This document shows positions 1-8,505 of a stretch of DNA of 64,000 bases, piece by piece; the stretch's first letter is position 1, and the number at the start of each line of letters is the position of its first letter. A program made the position numbers and the translations under genes. The notes below the pieces were generated by a model. It was not told where the DNA came from and did not search any database. It was given only the letters and a program-made list of their open reading frames with translations. The stretch covers positions 868,001-932,000 of the forward strand of contig CAVZBZ010000001.1 in the NCBI GenBank assembly GCA_963773665.1. Direction: 5' to 3'. This stretch comes from DATJLY01 sp963773665. GTDB taxonomy: Bacteria; Pseudomonadota; Alphaproteobacteria; ATCC43930; CGMCC-115725.

Positions 1-377
1 TCGCTTGGGCCGAGCGTCTCGGCCACGACGAGCGCCACCGGGTCGCCGACATAGCGCACGCGGTCTTTCGCGAGGCCGGGGTGCGGGCGCGAGAACAGCG
101 GCGAGCCGTCCGGGCGCTTCCTTTGAATCTGCACCTGCGTCGTGCCGAGCCGATCGGCGGCGAGGTCGGCTTGCGTGAAGATTCCGAGCACGCCCGGCAG
201 CGCTTGTGCCACGCCCGTGTCGAGCCGCGCGATCTTCGCGTGCGCGTGCGGCGAGCGCAGCAGCACGGCATAGGCCTGGCCGGGCACGTTCACGTCATCG
301 ACGTAGCGCCCGCCGCCCTGCAACAGCCGCGCATCCTCGAACCGGCTGACCGGCTGACCGATGCCGAATGGCCCCAT
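1..377 (-). CDS. Molybdopterin-binding large subunit, xanthine dehydrogenase/CO dehydrogenase family (3' part missing)
   Basis: Only about the first 125 residues are present because the frame runs off the left edge. The protein opens with MGPFGIGQPVSRFEDARLL and continues with GGGRYVDD, SPHAHAKI and VRYVGDPVALVVAE. These are hallmarks of the N-terminal alpha/beta 'hammerhead' domain of CoxL/XdhB-type large subunits, which bind the molybdenum cofactor and hydroxylate purines, aldehydes, CO or N-heterocycles. The substrate cannot be told from this part. It lies 23 bases downstream of der on the same strand. The ATG at 377 is chosen because homologous N-termini start with this short lead before the RFED motif. 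Confidence 0.85.
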   Translation of the reverse strand, partial: MGPFGIGQPVSRFEDARLLQGGGRYVDDVNVPGQAYAVLLRSPHAHAKIARLDTGVAQALPGVLGIFTQADLAADRLGTTQVQIQRKRPDGSPLFSRPHPGLAKDRVRYVGDPVALVVAETLGPS

Positions 378-400
378 GTCTTTCCCCGTCTTTCCTGGAT

Positions 401-1753
401 CTATCTTACCTGCCGTTCGTCGTCGGCGTAGGGATTCTTGCCCTTGCGCAGCATCATGCGGATCGGCACGCCGGGAAGGTCGAAAGTTTCGCGCAGAAGA
501 TTGGTGAGATAGCGGCGATAGGCTTCCGGCAGCTCGCCCGGCTTCGAGGCGAAGAGCGCGAAGGTCGGCGGGCGCACGTTGACCTGCGTCGCATAGCGCA
601 GCCTAAGGCGGCGGCCGGAGACCAATGGCGGCGGATTGCGCTCCTGCACCGCGGCGAGAAAGCGGTTCAGGCGCGGTGTCGGGATGCGGCGGTTCCACGC
701 CGCATCCGCCGCGACCGCCGCCTGCATCAGCCGCTCGAGGCCCTTGCCTTCGAGTGCCGAAACCGTCACCGCGCTGAGCCCCGCGAGCTGCGGCAGCGAA
801 TGCTCGATCGTCTCCTTGAAGTGGGCGAGTGCCGCCTTCTTGTCCTTGACGAGGTCCCATTTGTTGACGGCGAGGACGAGCGCGCGCCCCTCGTCGGCGA
901 CGAGCCGCGCGATCGTCAGGTCCTGGCGCTCCAAGCCTTGCGTCGCGTCCACCACCAGCACGACCACTTCGGCGAAGCGGATCGTGCGCAGCGTGTCGCC
1001 GACGGCGAGCTTCTCCAGTTTCTCCTCGACCTTGGGCCGGCGGCGCAGTCCGGCGGTGTCGCACAGTTCGATCCTGCGCCCGTGCCAGAGCCACGGCAGC
1101 GCGATCGCATCGCGCGTGATGCCGGGCTCGGGCCCGGTCAGCATGCGGTCCTCGCCGAGGAGACGGTTGACGAGCGTCGATTTGCCGACATTGGGCCGGC
1201 CGACGATGGCGAGTTTCAGGGCGCGCTCCTCGCCCGAGGCCCGCGCCGGCTCGCGCTCCGCTGCGTCGGCGAGCGGCGCCAGCGCCTGGAACAGCGCATT
1301 GAGCCCCTCGCCGTGCTCGGCCGAGATCGGCACGGGATCGCCGAGCCCGAGGTCGAACGCTTCGAGCGATGCGGCGAAGGCCGCGCCCTCGGCCTTGTTC
1401 GCGACCAGGATCACGGGCTTGCCCGAACGGCGCAGCCAGTTTGCGAAGTGGCGGTCGAACGGCATCACTCCTGCCCGCGCATCGATGAGGAGCAGCGCCA
1501 CGTCGGCTTCGGCAAGCGCACGCTCGGTCTGCGCCCGCATGCGCGCGGCAAGCTCGCCCGGCGCCGCCTCCTCGAGCCCCGCGGTGTCGATCAAGCGGAA
1601 GCGCAGATCGCCCAGGCGCCCTTCCGCCTCGCGCCGGTCGCGCGTCACGCCCGGCGTATCGTCTACGAGCGCGAGGCGCTTGCCGGCGAGGCGGTTGAAC
1701 AAGGTCGATTTGCCGACATTGGGCCGGCCGAGGATCGCCACAGTGAAGGTCAC
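401..1753 (-). CDS. der: Ribosome biogenesis GTPase Der (EngA)
   Basis: This 450-residue protein has two consecutive GTPase domains, the signature of Der, which acts in maturation of the 50S ribosomal subunit. A P-loop GRPNVGKST occurs near residue 9 and again near residue 185. Each domain has its DTAGL switch motif, with NKAE (domain 1) and NKWD (domain 2) as base-recognition motifs. The C-terminal part (NRFLAAVQERNPPP to VRPPTFALFASKP) is the KH-like domain. Length is normal for alphaproteobacteria. It sits 9 bases downstream of bamB in the conserved order yfgM-bamB-der and is probably co-transcribed. Confidence 0.97.
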   Translation of the reverse strand: MTFTVAILGRPNVGKSTLFNRLAGKRLALVDDTPGVTRDRREAEGRLGDLRFRLIDTAGLEEAAPGELAARMRAQTERALAEADVALLLIDARAGVMPFDRHFANWLRRSGKPVILVANKAEGAAFAASLEAFDLGLGDPVPISAEHGEGLNALFQALAPLADAAEREPARASGEERALKLAIVGRPNVGKSTLVNRLLGEDRMLTGPEPGITRDAIALPWLWHGRRIELCDTAGLRRRPKVEEKLEKLAVGDTLRTIRFAEVVVLVVDATQGLERQDLTIARLVADEGRALVLAVNKWDLVKDKKAALAHFKETIEHSLPQLAGLSAVTVSALEGKGLERLMQAAVAADAAWNRRIPTPRLNRFLAAVQERNPPPLVSGRRLRLRYATQVNVRPPTFALFASKPGELPEAYRRYLTNLLRETFDLPGVPIRMMLRKGKNPYADDERQVR

Positions 1754-1762
1754 CGGCCTCTC

Positions 1763-3097
1763 CTAGCGCAGCGCGTAGAGATCGGCCTCGTCGGTGATGA
1801 CATAGAGCGTCTTGCCGGCGACGGAGGGCGTGACGAAGACGCCGTCCGGAAAATCCATGCGCCCCAAGGCGTCGCCGGTATAGGGCGAGAGCGACACGGC
1901 CTCGCCTTCGGACGAGACCACGATCAGACGGTCGCCGGCCAGCACCGGCCCGGTCCAGACCAGCGGGTTCTTCTTTTTCTTCTCGTCCTCGTAGCGCGGC
2001 AGCACGCGCACCCAGGCGACCTTGCCGTCCAGGCGGCGCAGGCAGGCGAGCTCGTCGTTGTTGGCGAGCACATAGACGTAATCGCCGCCGACCCACGGCT
2101 CATGCGTGCCGCCGATGTCCTGCTCCCAGACGCGGTCGCCGGTGCGCAGGTCGATCGCCACCATGAGGCCGCTGTTCGAGACCGCGAAGACGCGGTCGCG
2201 GTCGATGACCGGCTGGCCGCGCACGTCGGCGATCGAGTTGAGCGCGCCCAAGGGCTGCGAGGTCGCAAGGTTGTCGGACCACAGCACGCGGCCGTTCTCG
2301 ACGCGCAGGCCAAAGAGCTCGCCCGAGGTATAGGGCACGACCACGATATCGCCCTCGACCGCCGGGCTTGCCGCGCCCAGAAGGCTCGCGGGCTCGGGCA
2401 GCCCGTTATGCGACCACAGCGCGCGGCCGTCGTCGGCCGCCAGCACCTGAAGCTGGTTCTCGACGGTGATGGCGAACAGGCGGCCGTCCGCGACCGTCGG
2501 CGCGCCATGGGCCGGCGCATTGAGACCCCGCCGCCAGACCTCCTTTCCGGTCGCGGCGTCGAGCGCCAAGGCCTGGGCATAGCCCGTCGTGACGTAAAGG
2601 CGATCGCCCGAAACGGCGACGCCGCCGCCATAGGTCTGGTCGCGCGCCTCCTTGGGCTGCGGATCGAACCGCCACAGCCGTTTGCCGCTTTGCGCATCGA
2701 AGGCGCTTACGACATCGAGCGAATCCATCGTGAAGACGCGCCCGTCGGATATCACCGGCTGCGCCGTGATGCGGCCATAATTGTTCGCGCCCTCGCCTGC
2801 GTCGGAATCCCAGGCCCGCTTGATCTCGTTGCCGAGCGCCAGATGGTACATCGCGTGGCTCGGATATCCCCCCGCATCGGGCCACGCGGGATTGTCGAAC
2901 GGCGCCGGGAGCCGCACCGCATCCGTCTTGAGGTTGCTGTCCACCTGGATCGGGCGATCGAGGCTCAAGACCGAGATGCGCCGTCCGGGCAGCGGATCCT
3001 TCTTCTCCGCGAAGAGGCTGCCCATCCAGTCGCAGCCGGCGAGCGACAACAGCGCCAAGGCGAGCCCGAGCCGGGCGATGCGCGAAAGATTCGTCAT
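1763..3097 (-). CDS. bamB: Outer-membrane assembly lipoprotein BamB-like, PQQ-type beta-propeller
   Basis: This 444-residue lipoprotein has a signal peptide with lipobox LAGC (Cys about residue 22). Repeated blades follow, with motifs such as GRVFTMDSLDVVSAFDAQSG, LYVTTG and KEVWRR, typical of the PQQ/WD-like beta-propeller of BamB. BamB is part of the BAM complex that folds outer-membrane beta-barrels. The ATG at 3097 overlaps the stop of the upstream TPR gene (ATGA), which favours this start over longer readings. Codon 1 gives the MTNLSRIARLG positively charged N-region. Position between yfgM and der supports the name. Confidence 0.88.
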   Translation of the reverse strand: MTNLSRIARLGLALALLSLAGCDWMGSLFAEKKDPLPGRRISVLSLDRPIQVDSNLKTDAVRLPAPFDNPAWPDAGGYPSHAMYHLALGNEIKRAWDSDAGEGANNYGRITAQPVISDGRVFTMDSLDVVSAFDAQSGKRLWRFDPQPKEARDQTYGGGVAVSGDRLYVTTGYAQALALDAATGKEVWRRGLNAPAHGAPTVADGRLFAITVENQLQVLAADDGRALWSHNGLPEPASLLGAASPAVEGDIVVVPYTSGELFGLRVENGRVLWSDNLATSQPLGALNSIADVRGQPVIDRDRVFAVSNSGLMVAIDLRTGDRVWEQDIGGTHEPWVGGDYVYVLANNDELACLRRLDGKVAWVRVLPRYEDEKKKKNPLVWTGPVLAGDRLIVVSSEGEAVSLSPYTGDALGRMDFPDGVFVTPSVAGKTLYVITDEADLYALR

Positions 3098-3735
3098 TGC
3101 CCGAGCGCCGCGACCATTTCCGCGGCGCGCGCACGCACGCCTTGGGGCGCCGCAAGATCGTCGGCGAGGCGCTGATAGGTCGCGCGCGCCTTGGTCTTGT
3201 CGCCTTGATCGAGTGCGGCGATCGCCGTGAGCTCGAGCGCGCTCGCATGCCAGGGATTGCCGGCGTCGGTCAAGGGCGCAAGCCGCGCGGCGGCATCCTT
3301 CGGATCCTTGTCGAGCTCGAGCCGCGCCGCGAGCAGATTCGCGAGATCGCGATAGGCCTGATCGGCGGCGCCATCGTTGGCGATCGACTGATAGAGCGCC
3401 AGCGCACCGGGCTGGTCTCCGGCCTTGGCCTTGAGCGCCGCCTCCTCGAGCCGCGCCAGCACCGCGCGGCCCGCGTTCGAATTCTGTGCGATTCCGGCAA
3501 AGGCGCCGGCCGCCTCCTGGTCCTTGCCCTGGCGCGCGAGATCGAGGGCCGCGGCATAGCGCACGCCTTCGGCCTGGCGCTGGCGCGACAGGTATTCGCG
3601 CCAGCCCGCCGCCACCGCCGTCGCCGCCACGAGCACCACCGCCGCCACGATCACGTATTTGCCGTAGCGCTGCCACAGCTTGAGGAAGTTGTCGCGGCGC
3701 AGCTCCTCATCGATTTCGCGGAAAATGTCGCTCAC
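3094..3735 (-). CDS. YfgM-like tetratricopeptide membrane protein
   Basis: This 213-residue protein starts MSDIFREIDEELRRDNFLKL, has one membrane span (VIVAAVVLVAATAVAAGW, about residues 28-45) and then an alanine-rich helical TPR-like region facing the periplasm. This layout matches the YfgM family, periplasmic partners of the Sec translocon and envelope chaperones. It is the first gene of the yfgM-bamB-der operon. Its stop overlaps the bamB start by four bases, indicating translational coupling. Confidence 0.82.
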   Translation of the reverse strand: MSDIFREIDEELRRDNFLKLWQRYGKYVIVAAVVLVAATAVAAGWREYLSRQRQAEGVRYAAALDLARQGKDQEAAGAFAGIAQNSNAGRAVLARLEEAALKAKAGDQPGALALYQSIANDGAADQAYRDLANLLAARLELDKDPKDAAARLAPLTDAGNPWHASALELTAIAALDQGDKTKARATYQRLADDLAAPQGVRARAAEMVAALGQ

Positions 3736-3861
3736 GAAGGAACCTCTGCCCCACGAAAGGCGCGTAGCTTAGCGGGGCGAAGCCGGTGCGCCAAGCCTCG
3801 GACCCCCTCGGCAGCTAGAGTCTGGACCTTGTTGCAGAAATGGGAAAAACTGTGCCCCGGC

Positions 3862-4221
3862 ATGAGCAAGGTCGTCCGTATCGCCGATCACCGGCGCAAG
3901 CAAAAGCGCGTCTTTTTCACCCGTCCGGAACTCAATCAGCTGCTGTCCATCTACAGCCGGCAGGTCGTGCGCGGCGAATGGCGCGACTATGCCATCGAAC
4001 AACGGGACGAGGCGGCCCTGTTCTCGGTCTTCCGCCGCACGCAGGAGAGCGCGCTCTATACGGTCATCAAGGCCGCGCCGGGCGCGCGGAGCGGCGATTA
4101 TGCGCTGTTCCAGGGACGCCGCCGGCTCGCCGCCGGCACGTCGCTCGGCGAGGTGCTGCCGCCGCTCCTGCGCACGCTCGGGCCGGTATCCTTGCGCCTC
4201 GACGGCGAAAGCCGGCAATGA
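3862..4221 (+). CDS. DUF2794 family protein
   Basis: This small 119-residue soluble protein contains FFTRPELNQLLSIYSRQV and GEWRDYAI, the conserved core of DUF2794, a family found mainly in alphaproteobacteria. Its biochemical function is unknown. The ATG at 3862 gives the expected N-terminus (MSKVVRIADHRRK); longer readings in this frame are antisense to the yfgM-bamB genes. It is divergent from yfgM (126 bases between) and convergent with the amidase gene, whose stop is one base away. Confidence 0.85.
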   Translation: MSKVVRIADHRRKQKRVFFTRPELNQLLSIYSRQVVRGEWRDYAIEQRDEAALFSVFRRTQESALYTVIKAAPGARSGDYALFQGRRRLAAGTSLGEVLPPLLRTLGPVSLRLDGESRQ

Positions 4222-4222
4222 C

Positions 4223-5560
4223 TCACGCGCGGGCGGCGAGCGCCGCCTCGATGCCGAGCGCCAGGCCCAGCAAGTCCCGATCCCTGCCGTGCCGGCCCAC
4301 GAGCATGATGCCCACGGGCGCCTCACCCGCGCGCTCGACCGGCAGCGAAATGGCGCAGCGGTCGAGGAAATTGACGATCGACGGAATGCGCAGGATGAGC
4401 ATGTTGAGGCGCGTGAACTCGCGATCCTCGGCGAACGCGGCGATCGGGGGCGCTGCGATCGGCACGGTCGGACAGAGGAGCGCGTCGAACCCTGCGGTCG
4501 CGGCGTCGATCCGGGCGATGAAGCGGGCGCGGTCGGCGACCAGCCTGACGTAGTCGGCAGCGGTCATGTCGCGGCCGCGCTCGATCCGCGCCCTGACGCG
4601 CGGGTCGTACTCGCCGCCGCGCCGCGCCAGAAGGTCGCGGTGCCAGGCGAAGGCTTCGACCGGTGAGAAGCCGCCGGTCGCGTTGATCGCCGCATAGTCG
4701 GAGAGATCTTCGAGCCCGAGGTCGGTCACAAGCGCGCCGGCGCGCGACAGCGCCGCAAGCGTGCGCGAAAACGCCGATGCTACGGCGTCGTCGAGCCCGT
4801 CGAGCATGACGGTCTGCGGCACGGCGAGCCGGAGCCCGGCGACCGCGCGAAGCGGCGGGAGCACCGGCGGCTCGCCCGCGAGCACGGCGTCCGCGATGGC
4901 GCAGCACGCGACCGAGCGCGCGAGCGGCCCCACCGAATCGAGCGTCGTCGAGAGCGGCACCGCGCCCGTTGTGGGAACCCGGCGCGCCGTCGGCTTCCAT
5001 CCGACGAGGCCGCAGAGCGCCGCCGGAATGCGCACCGATCCGCCGGTATCGGTGCCGATCGCGACGACCGAGGAACCGTCCTTGGCCGAGACCGCGGCGC
5101 CCGAGGACGACCCGCCGGGAATGCGCGCACGGTCGAACGGATTGCCCGGCGTGCCGTAATGCGGATTGATGCCGACGCCGGAGAAGGCGAACTCGGTCAT
5201 GTTGGTGCGGCCGACGATGACGGCGCCCGCCGCCTTGAGCCGCGCCACGATCGCGGCGTCGCGCCCAGCCGGGGGCCGGTCGTCGAGCGCCTTTGAGCCC
5301 GCGAGCGTGCGCTCGCCCGCGACGTCGAACAGGTCTTTGATCGACACCGGCAGTCCCGCGAGCGGCGAGGCGGCATAGCCGGCGCGGCGGAGGCGGTCCT
5401 GCGCGTCGGCGACATCCGGCGCATCGGGATTAAGCGAAATGAAGGTCGCGCGATCCGCGATCTTCGAGAGCGCTTCCTCAACCAGCGCGCGACTGGTGGT
5501 TCTGCCTGCGCCGAGCGAAGCGGCGAGGCCGAGCACGGTGCGGTCTTCCATCCCTGCCAT
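4223..5560 (-). CDS. Amidase (amidase signature family)
   Basis: This 445-residue protein belongs to the amidase-signature family with a Ser-cisSer-Lys triad. The lysine is in GLPVSIKDLFDV, and the glycine/serine-rich signature is IPGGSSSGAAVS followed by GTDTGGSVRIPAALCGLVGWK. Such enzymes hydrolyse amides to acid and ammonia; AtzF, GatA and many catabolic amidases share the fold. There is no GatB or GatC nearby, so a catabolic role is more likely than tRNA amidation. The ATG at 5560 is preceded by GAGAGGGCAAGGAA, a usable ribosome site; an ATG three codons later is an alternative. Confidence 0.88.
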   Translation of the reverse strand: MAGMEDRTVLGLAASLGAGRTTSRALVEEALSKIADRATFISLNPDAPDVADAQDRLRRAGYAASPLAGLPVSIKDLFDVAGERTLAGSKALDDRPPAGRDAAIVARLKAAGAVIVGRTNMTEFAFSGVGINPHYGTPGNPFDRARIPGGSSSGAAVSAKDGSSVVAIGTDTGGSVRIPAALCGLVGWKPTARRVPTTGAVPLSTTLDSVGPLARSVACCAIADAVLAGEPPVLPPLRAVAGLRLAVPQTVMLDGLDDAVASAFSRTLAALSRAGALVTDLGLEDLSDYAAINATGGFSPVEAFAWHRDLLARRGGEYDPRVRARIERGRDMTAADYVRLVADRARFIARIDAATAGFDALLCPTVPIAAPPIAAFAEDREFTRLNMLILRIPSIVNFLDRCAISLPVERAGEAPVGIMLVGRHGRDRDLLGLALGIEAALAARA

Positions 5561-5716
5561 TTCCTTGCCCTCTCTCGGTTCGGCGGGAGAAAGAAAAGCC
5601 CGGCGGCGATCGCGAAGCAAGCGCCGGAACAATCCTTTTCGGACGGCGTTCTCTTGCGCGGCTCACGCACGGATCGCGGCAATCGTGAAGCCGGAGATTT
5701 CGCCGCCAGCCCATTG

Positions 5717-6955
5717 ATGAGCCCGATGCCACAGTCCTCGCCCCGATCCGGCTGCCGCTTCTGCGGCGGTCCTTTGTACGACTTCGTCGATCTCGGCATG
5801 TCGCCGCTCTGCGAGAGCTTTCTCGCCGAGGAGCAGCTCAACGAGATGGAGGCGTTCTATCCCTTGAACGTGCGCGTGTGCGGAAGCTGCTTCCTCGCGC
5901 AGGTCGAGGAATATGTGGCGCCCGAGCGGATCTTTCGCGAATACGCCTATTTCTCCTCATATGCCCAGTCCTGGGTCGAGCATGCGCGGCGCTATGCGGC
6001 GATGGCGATCGAGCGGTTCGGGCTCGGCCGCGACAGCCGCATCGTCGAGCTGGCGAGCAATGACGGCTACCTCTTGCAGTTCTTCGTCGCGCGCGGCTTC
6101 GAGGCGCTCGGCATCGATCCCGCCGAGAACGTCGCGAAGGCGGCGGAAGAACGCGGCGTCAAAACGCTCACCCGGTTCTTCGGACGGGCACTCGCGGCGG
6201 AGCTCGCGCCGGCCGACCTCGTCATCGGCAACAACGTCCTGGCGCAGGTGCCCGACATCAACGATTTCGTCGGCGGAATCGCCGCGGTCCTGAAGCCCCG
6301 GGGCCACGTCACGCTCGAATTCCCGCATCTCCTGCGCCTCATGCAAGAAAACCAGTTCGACACGATCTATCACGAGCATTTCTCGTATTTCTCGCTGCTG
6401 ACGGCCGAGCGTATTCTCGCGGCGCACGGGCTGCGCGTCTGCGATGTCGAGGAGCTGTGGACGCATGGCGGGTCGCTCAGGCTCTTCGCCTGCCACGAGC
6501 GTGCGCCCGATCCGACCGCGCCGCGCGTTGCCGAGATCATCGCCAGGGAGCGCTGTGCGGGCCTCGGCGATCTTGCGGCCTATGCGGCCTTCGCCGAGCG
6601 GGTCAAGGAGACGAAGCGCAAGCTTCTCGATTTCCTCATCGCGGCCAAGCGCTGCGGCAAGTCGGTCGTGGGGTATGGCGCGCCGGGGAAGGGCAACACG
6701 CTCCTCAATTACTGCGGCGTGCGCACCGATTTCCTCGACTACACGGTCGACCGCAATCCCTACAAGCACGGCAAGTTTCTGCCGGGAACGCACATCCCGG
6801 TGCTGCCGCCGGAGCGCATCGCCGAGACGCGGCCCGACTACGTCTTGATCCTGCCGTGGAACTTCAAGGACGAGATCATGGAGCAGATGGCGTTCATCCG
6901 CGGCTGGGGCGGCAAGTTCGTCGTGCCGATTCCCGAAGTTTCGGTTCATCCCTGA
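5717..6955 (+). CDS. SAM-dependent sugar C-methyltransferase with zinc-binding N-terminus
   Basis: The protein has about 412 residues. The N-terminus carries two Cys pairs (CRFCGG and CGSCFL) forming the putative zinc-binding domain of sugar C-methyltransferases. A Rossmann SAM domain follows (VELASNDGYLLQFF, then GIDPAENVAKAAEERG), and the C-terminal domain contains SVVGYGAPGKGNTLLN, typical of the Methyltransf_14 region. Characterised relatives (TylC3, NovU type) methylate C-3 or C-5 of nucleotide-linked deoxysugars. The next gene is a sugar-1-phosphate nucleotidyltransferase 15 bases on, so the pair probably makes a branched sugar for glycan or LPS. The second ATG at 5726 is also possible. 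Confidence 0.88.
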   Translation: MSPMPQSSPRSGCRFCGGPLYDFVDLGMSPLCESFLAEEQLNEMEAFYPLNVRVCGSCFLAQVEEYVAPERIFREYAYFSSYAQSWVEHARRYAAMAIERFGLGRDSRIVELASNDGYLLQFFVARGFEALGIDPAENVAKAAEERGVKTLTRFFGRALAAELAPADLVIGNNVLAQVPDINDFVGGIAAVLKPRGHVTLEFPHLLRLMQENQFDTIYHEHFSYFSLLTAERILAAHGLRVCDVEELWTHGGSLRLFACHERAPDPTAPRVAEIIARERCAGLGDLAAYAAFAERVKETKRKLLDFLIAAKRCGKSVVGYGAPGKGNTLLNYCGVRTDFLDYTVDRNPYKHGKFLPGTHIPVLPPERIAETRPDYVLILPWNFKDEIMEQMAFIRGWGGKFVVPIPEVSVHP

Positions 6956-6970
6956 GGCGGAGATTTGCCG

Positions 6971-7840
6971 ATGCGCGTGGTCCTGTTCTGCGGCGGTCTC
7001 GGAATGAGGCTCAGGGAGTATTCCGACAAGATCCCGAAGCCGATGGTGCCGATCGGCTATCGCCCGCTCATCTGGTGGGTGATGAAATACTACGCGCATT
7101 TCGGGCACCGCGACTTCATCCTGTGCCTCGGCTACAAGAGCGACGTCATCAAGGATTATTTCCTCACCTACAACGAATGCCGCTCGAACGACTTCGTGAT
7201 GTCGCAGGGCGGCCGGAAGATCGAGCTGCTGCAGCGCGACATCGACGACTGGCGCATCACCTTCGTCGATACCGGCATGGACGCGAATATCGGCCAGCGC
7301 CTTGCGGCGGTGGCGCCGTTCCTCAAGAACGATGAAATCTTCCTCGCGAACTATGCCGACGGGCTCACCGACTTTCATCTCCCGACGATGATCGACCCGT
7401 TCCGCAAGAGCCGCCAGGTCGCCACGTTCCTGTCGGTGCGGCCGAACAGCACGTTCCACTTCGTGACGCGGAGCGACGACGGCACGGTTGCCGCGATCGA
7501 CGACGTGCTGAGCGCGAATTCGTGGATCAATGGCGGGTTCTTCGTGCTGCGCCGCGAGATCTTCGACTACATCAAGCCGGGCGACGAGCTGGTCGAAGAG
7601 CCGTTCCGCCGCCTCATCGCCGAGCGGCGCCTTGGCACGCACGCCTATGACGGGTTCTGGCGCTGCATCGACACGTTCAAGGATCTGCAATCGCTCGAGG
7701 CGCTGCACGCCAAGGGAGAGGCGCCGTGGATCGTGTGGCGGCGCCCGGACGGCGCGGCGCAGCCCGTGCCCGCGCCGCGGCCCGCCAAGCGCCGCGAGCG
7801 CGAGGGCGCGGAGCCGTTCGAGCTGCATGCGCGCCGCTGA
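6971..7840 (+). CDS. Sugar-1-phosphate nucleotidyltransferase, glucose-1-phosphate cytidylyltransferase-like
   Basis: This 289-residue protein starts with the nucleotide-binding signature CGGLGMRLREYSDKIPKPM and continues VPIGYRPLIWWVMKYYAHFG and GYKSDVIKDYF, the pattern of RfbF-type glucose-1-phosphate cytidylyltransferases. It would make an NDP-hexose, most likely CDP-glucose, though the nucleotide cannot be proved by eye. GGAG about 8 bases before the ATG at 6971 favours that start over the TTG two codons earlier. The C-terminal 25 residues are Pro/Arg-rich and look non-conserved. It lies between the C-methyltransferase and the PIG-L deacetylase, all three co-directional. Confidence 0.85.
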   Translation: MRVVLFCGGLGMRLREYSDKIPKPMVPIGYRPLIWWVMKYYAHFGHRDFILCLGYKSDVIKDYFLTYNECRSNDFVMSQGGRKIELLQRDIDDWRITFVDTGMDANIGQRLAAVAPFLKNDEIFLANYADGLTDFHLPTMIDPFRKSRQVATFLSVRPNSTFHFVTRSDDGTVAAIDDVLSANSWINGGFFVLRREIFDYIKPGDELVEEPFRRLIAERRLGTHAYDGFWRCIDTFKDLQSLEALHAKGEAPWIVWRRPDGAAQPVPAPRPAKRREREGAEPFELHARR

Positions 7841-7848
7841 GCGAGGCG

Positions 7849-8505
7849 ATGCTGAAGCTCCGTCTCGACAGCGGCGGCGGCGATTTGCGGCTCCTGTGCC
7901 TCGGCGCTCATCCCGACGACATCGAGATCGGCTGCGGCGGATTGCTGCTGCGGCTGTTCGGCGAAAGGCCCGGCACGGAGGTGCGCTGGATCGTCTTCAG
8001 CGGCAATGACGAACGCCGGCCCGAAGCGGAGGGGAGTGCCCGCCGATTTCTCTGCGCGCTCGGCGGCGGCAAAGCGGCGGTGAGCGTGCACGGCTTCCGC
8101 GACGGCTTCTTTCCGTCCGAGTTCGCCCGCATCAAGGAGACGTTCGAATATCTCAAACGCGACTATCGTCCGACGCTCGTTCTGACCCATTGCCGCGACG
8201 ATCTGCACCAGGATCATCGCACGCTGTCGGAACTCACCTTGAACACCTTTCGCGACCATCTCGTGTGGGAGTACGAGATCCCGAAATACGACGGCGATTT
8301 CGGCAATCCGAACCTGTTCGTGCCGCTTGCCGAATCGCTGTGCCGCGCCAAGACGGCGGCGCTCCTCGAGCATTTCCCGAGCCAGCGCCGGCGCGCGTGG
8401 TTCACGGCGGAGACGTTCATGGCGCTGATGCGCCTGCGCGGCATCGGCTGCAATTCGCCCTCGGGATATGCGGAAGCGTTCTACTGCCGCAAGGCCGTCG
8501 TGTAG
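7849..8505 (+). CDS. PIG-L/LmbE family deacetylase
   Basis: This 218-residue protein has the zinc-binding motif AHPDDIEIGCGG at the N-terminus and a later HQDHRTLSELT block with further metal-ligand histidines, as in the PIG-L/LmbE family. These enzymes remove N-acetyl groups from GlcNAc-type sugars such as GlcNAc-PI, mycothiol or bacillithiol precursors, or surface sugars. It starts 8 bases after the cytidylyltransferase, so it likely acts on the same sugar pathway. Its 3' end overlaps the 3' end of the convergent ku gene by 25 bases. Confidence 0.87.
   Translation: MLKLRLDSGGGDLRLLCLGAHPDDIEIGCGGLLLRLFGERPGTEVRWIVFSGNDERRPEAEGSARRFLCALGGGKAAVSVHGFRDGFFPSEFARIKETFEYLKRDYRPTLVLTHCRDDLHQDHRTLSELTLNTFRDHLVWEYEIPKYDGDFGNPNLFVPLAESLCRAKTAALLEHFPSQRRRAWFTAETFMALMRLRGIGCNSPSGYAEAFYCRKAVV

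Noticed and set aside
368..3175. Open + strand frame of 935 codons
   Set aside because: It is antisense to der, bamB and yfgM, which have clear family motifs. Long antisense frames are expected at this GC content.
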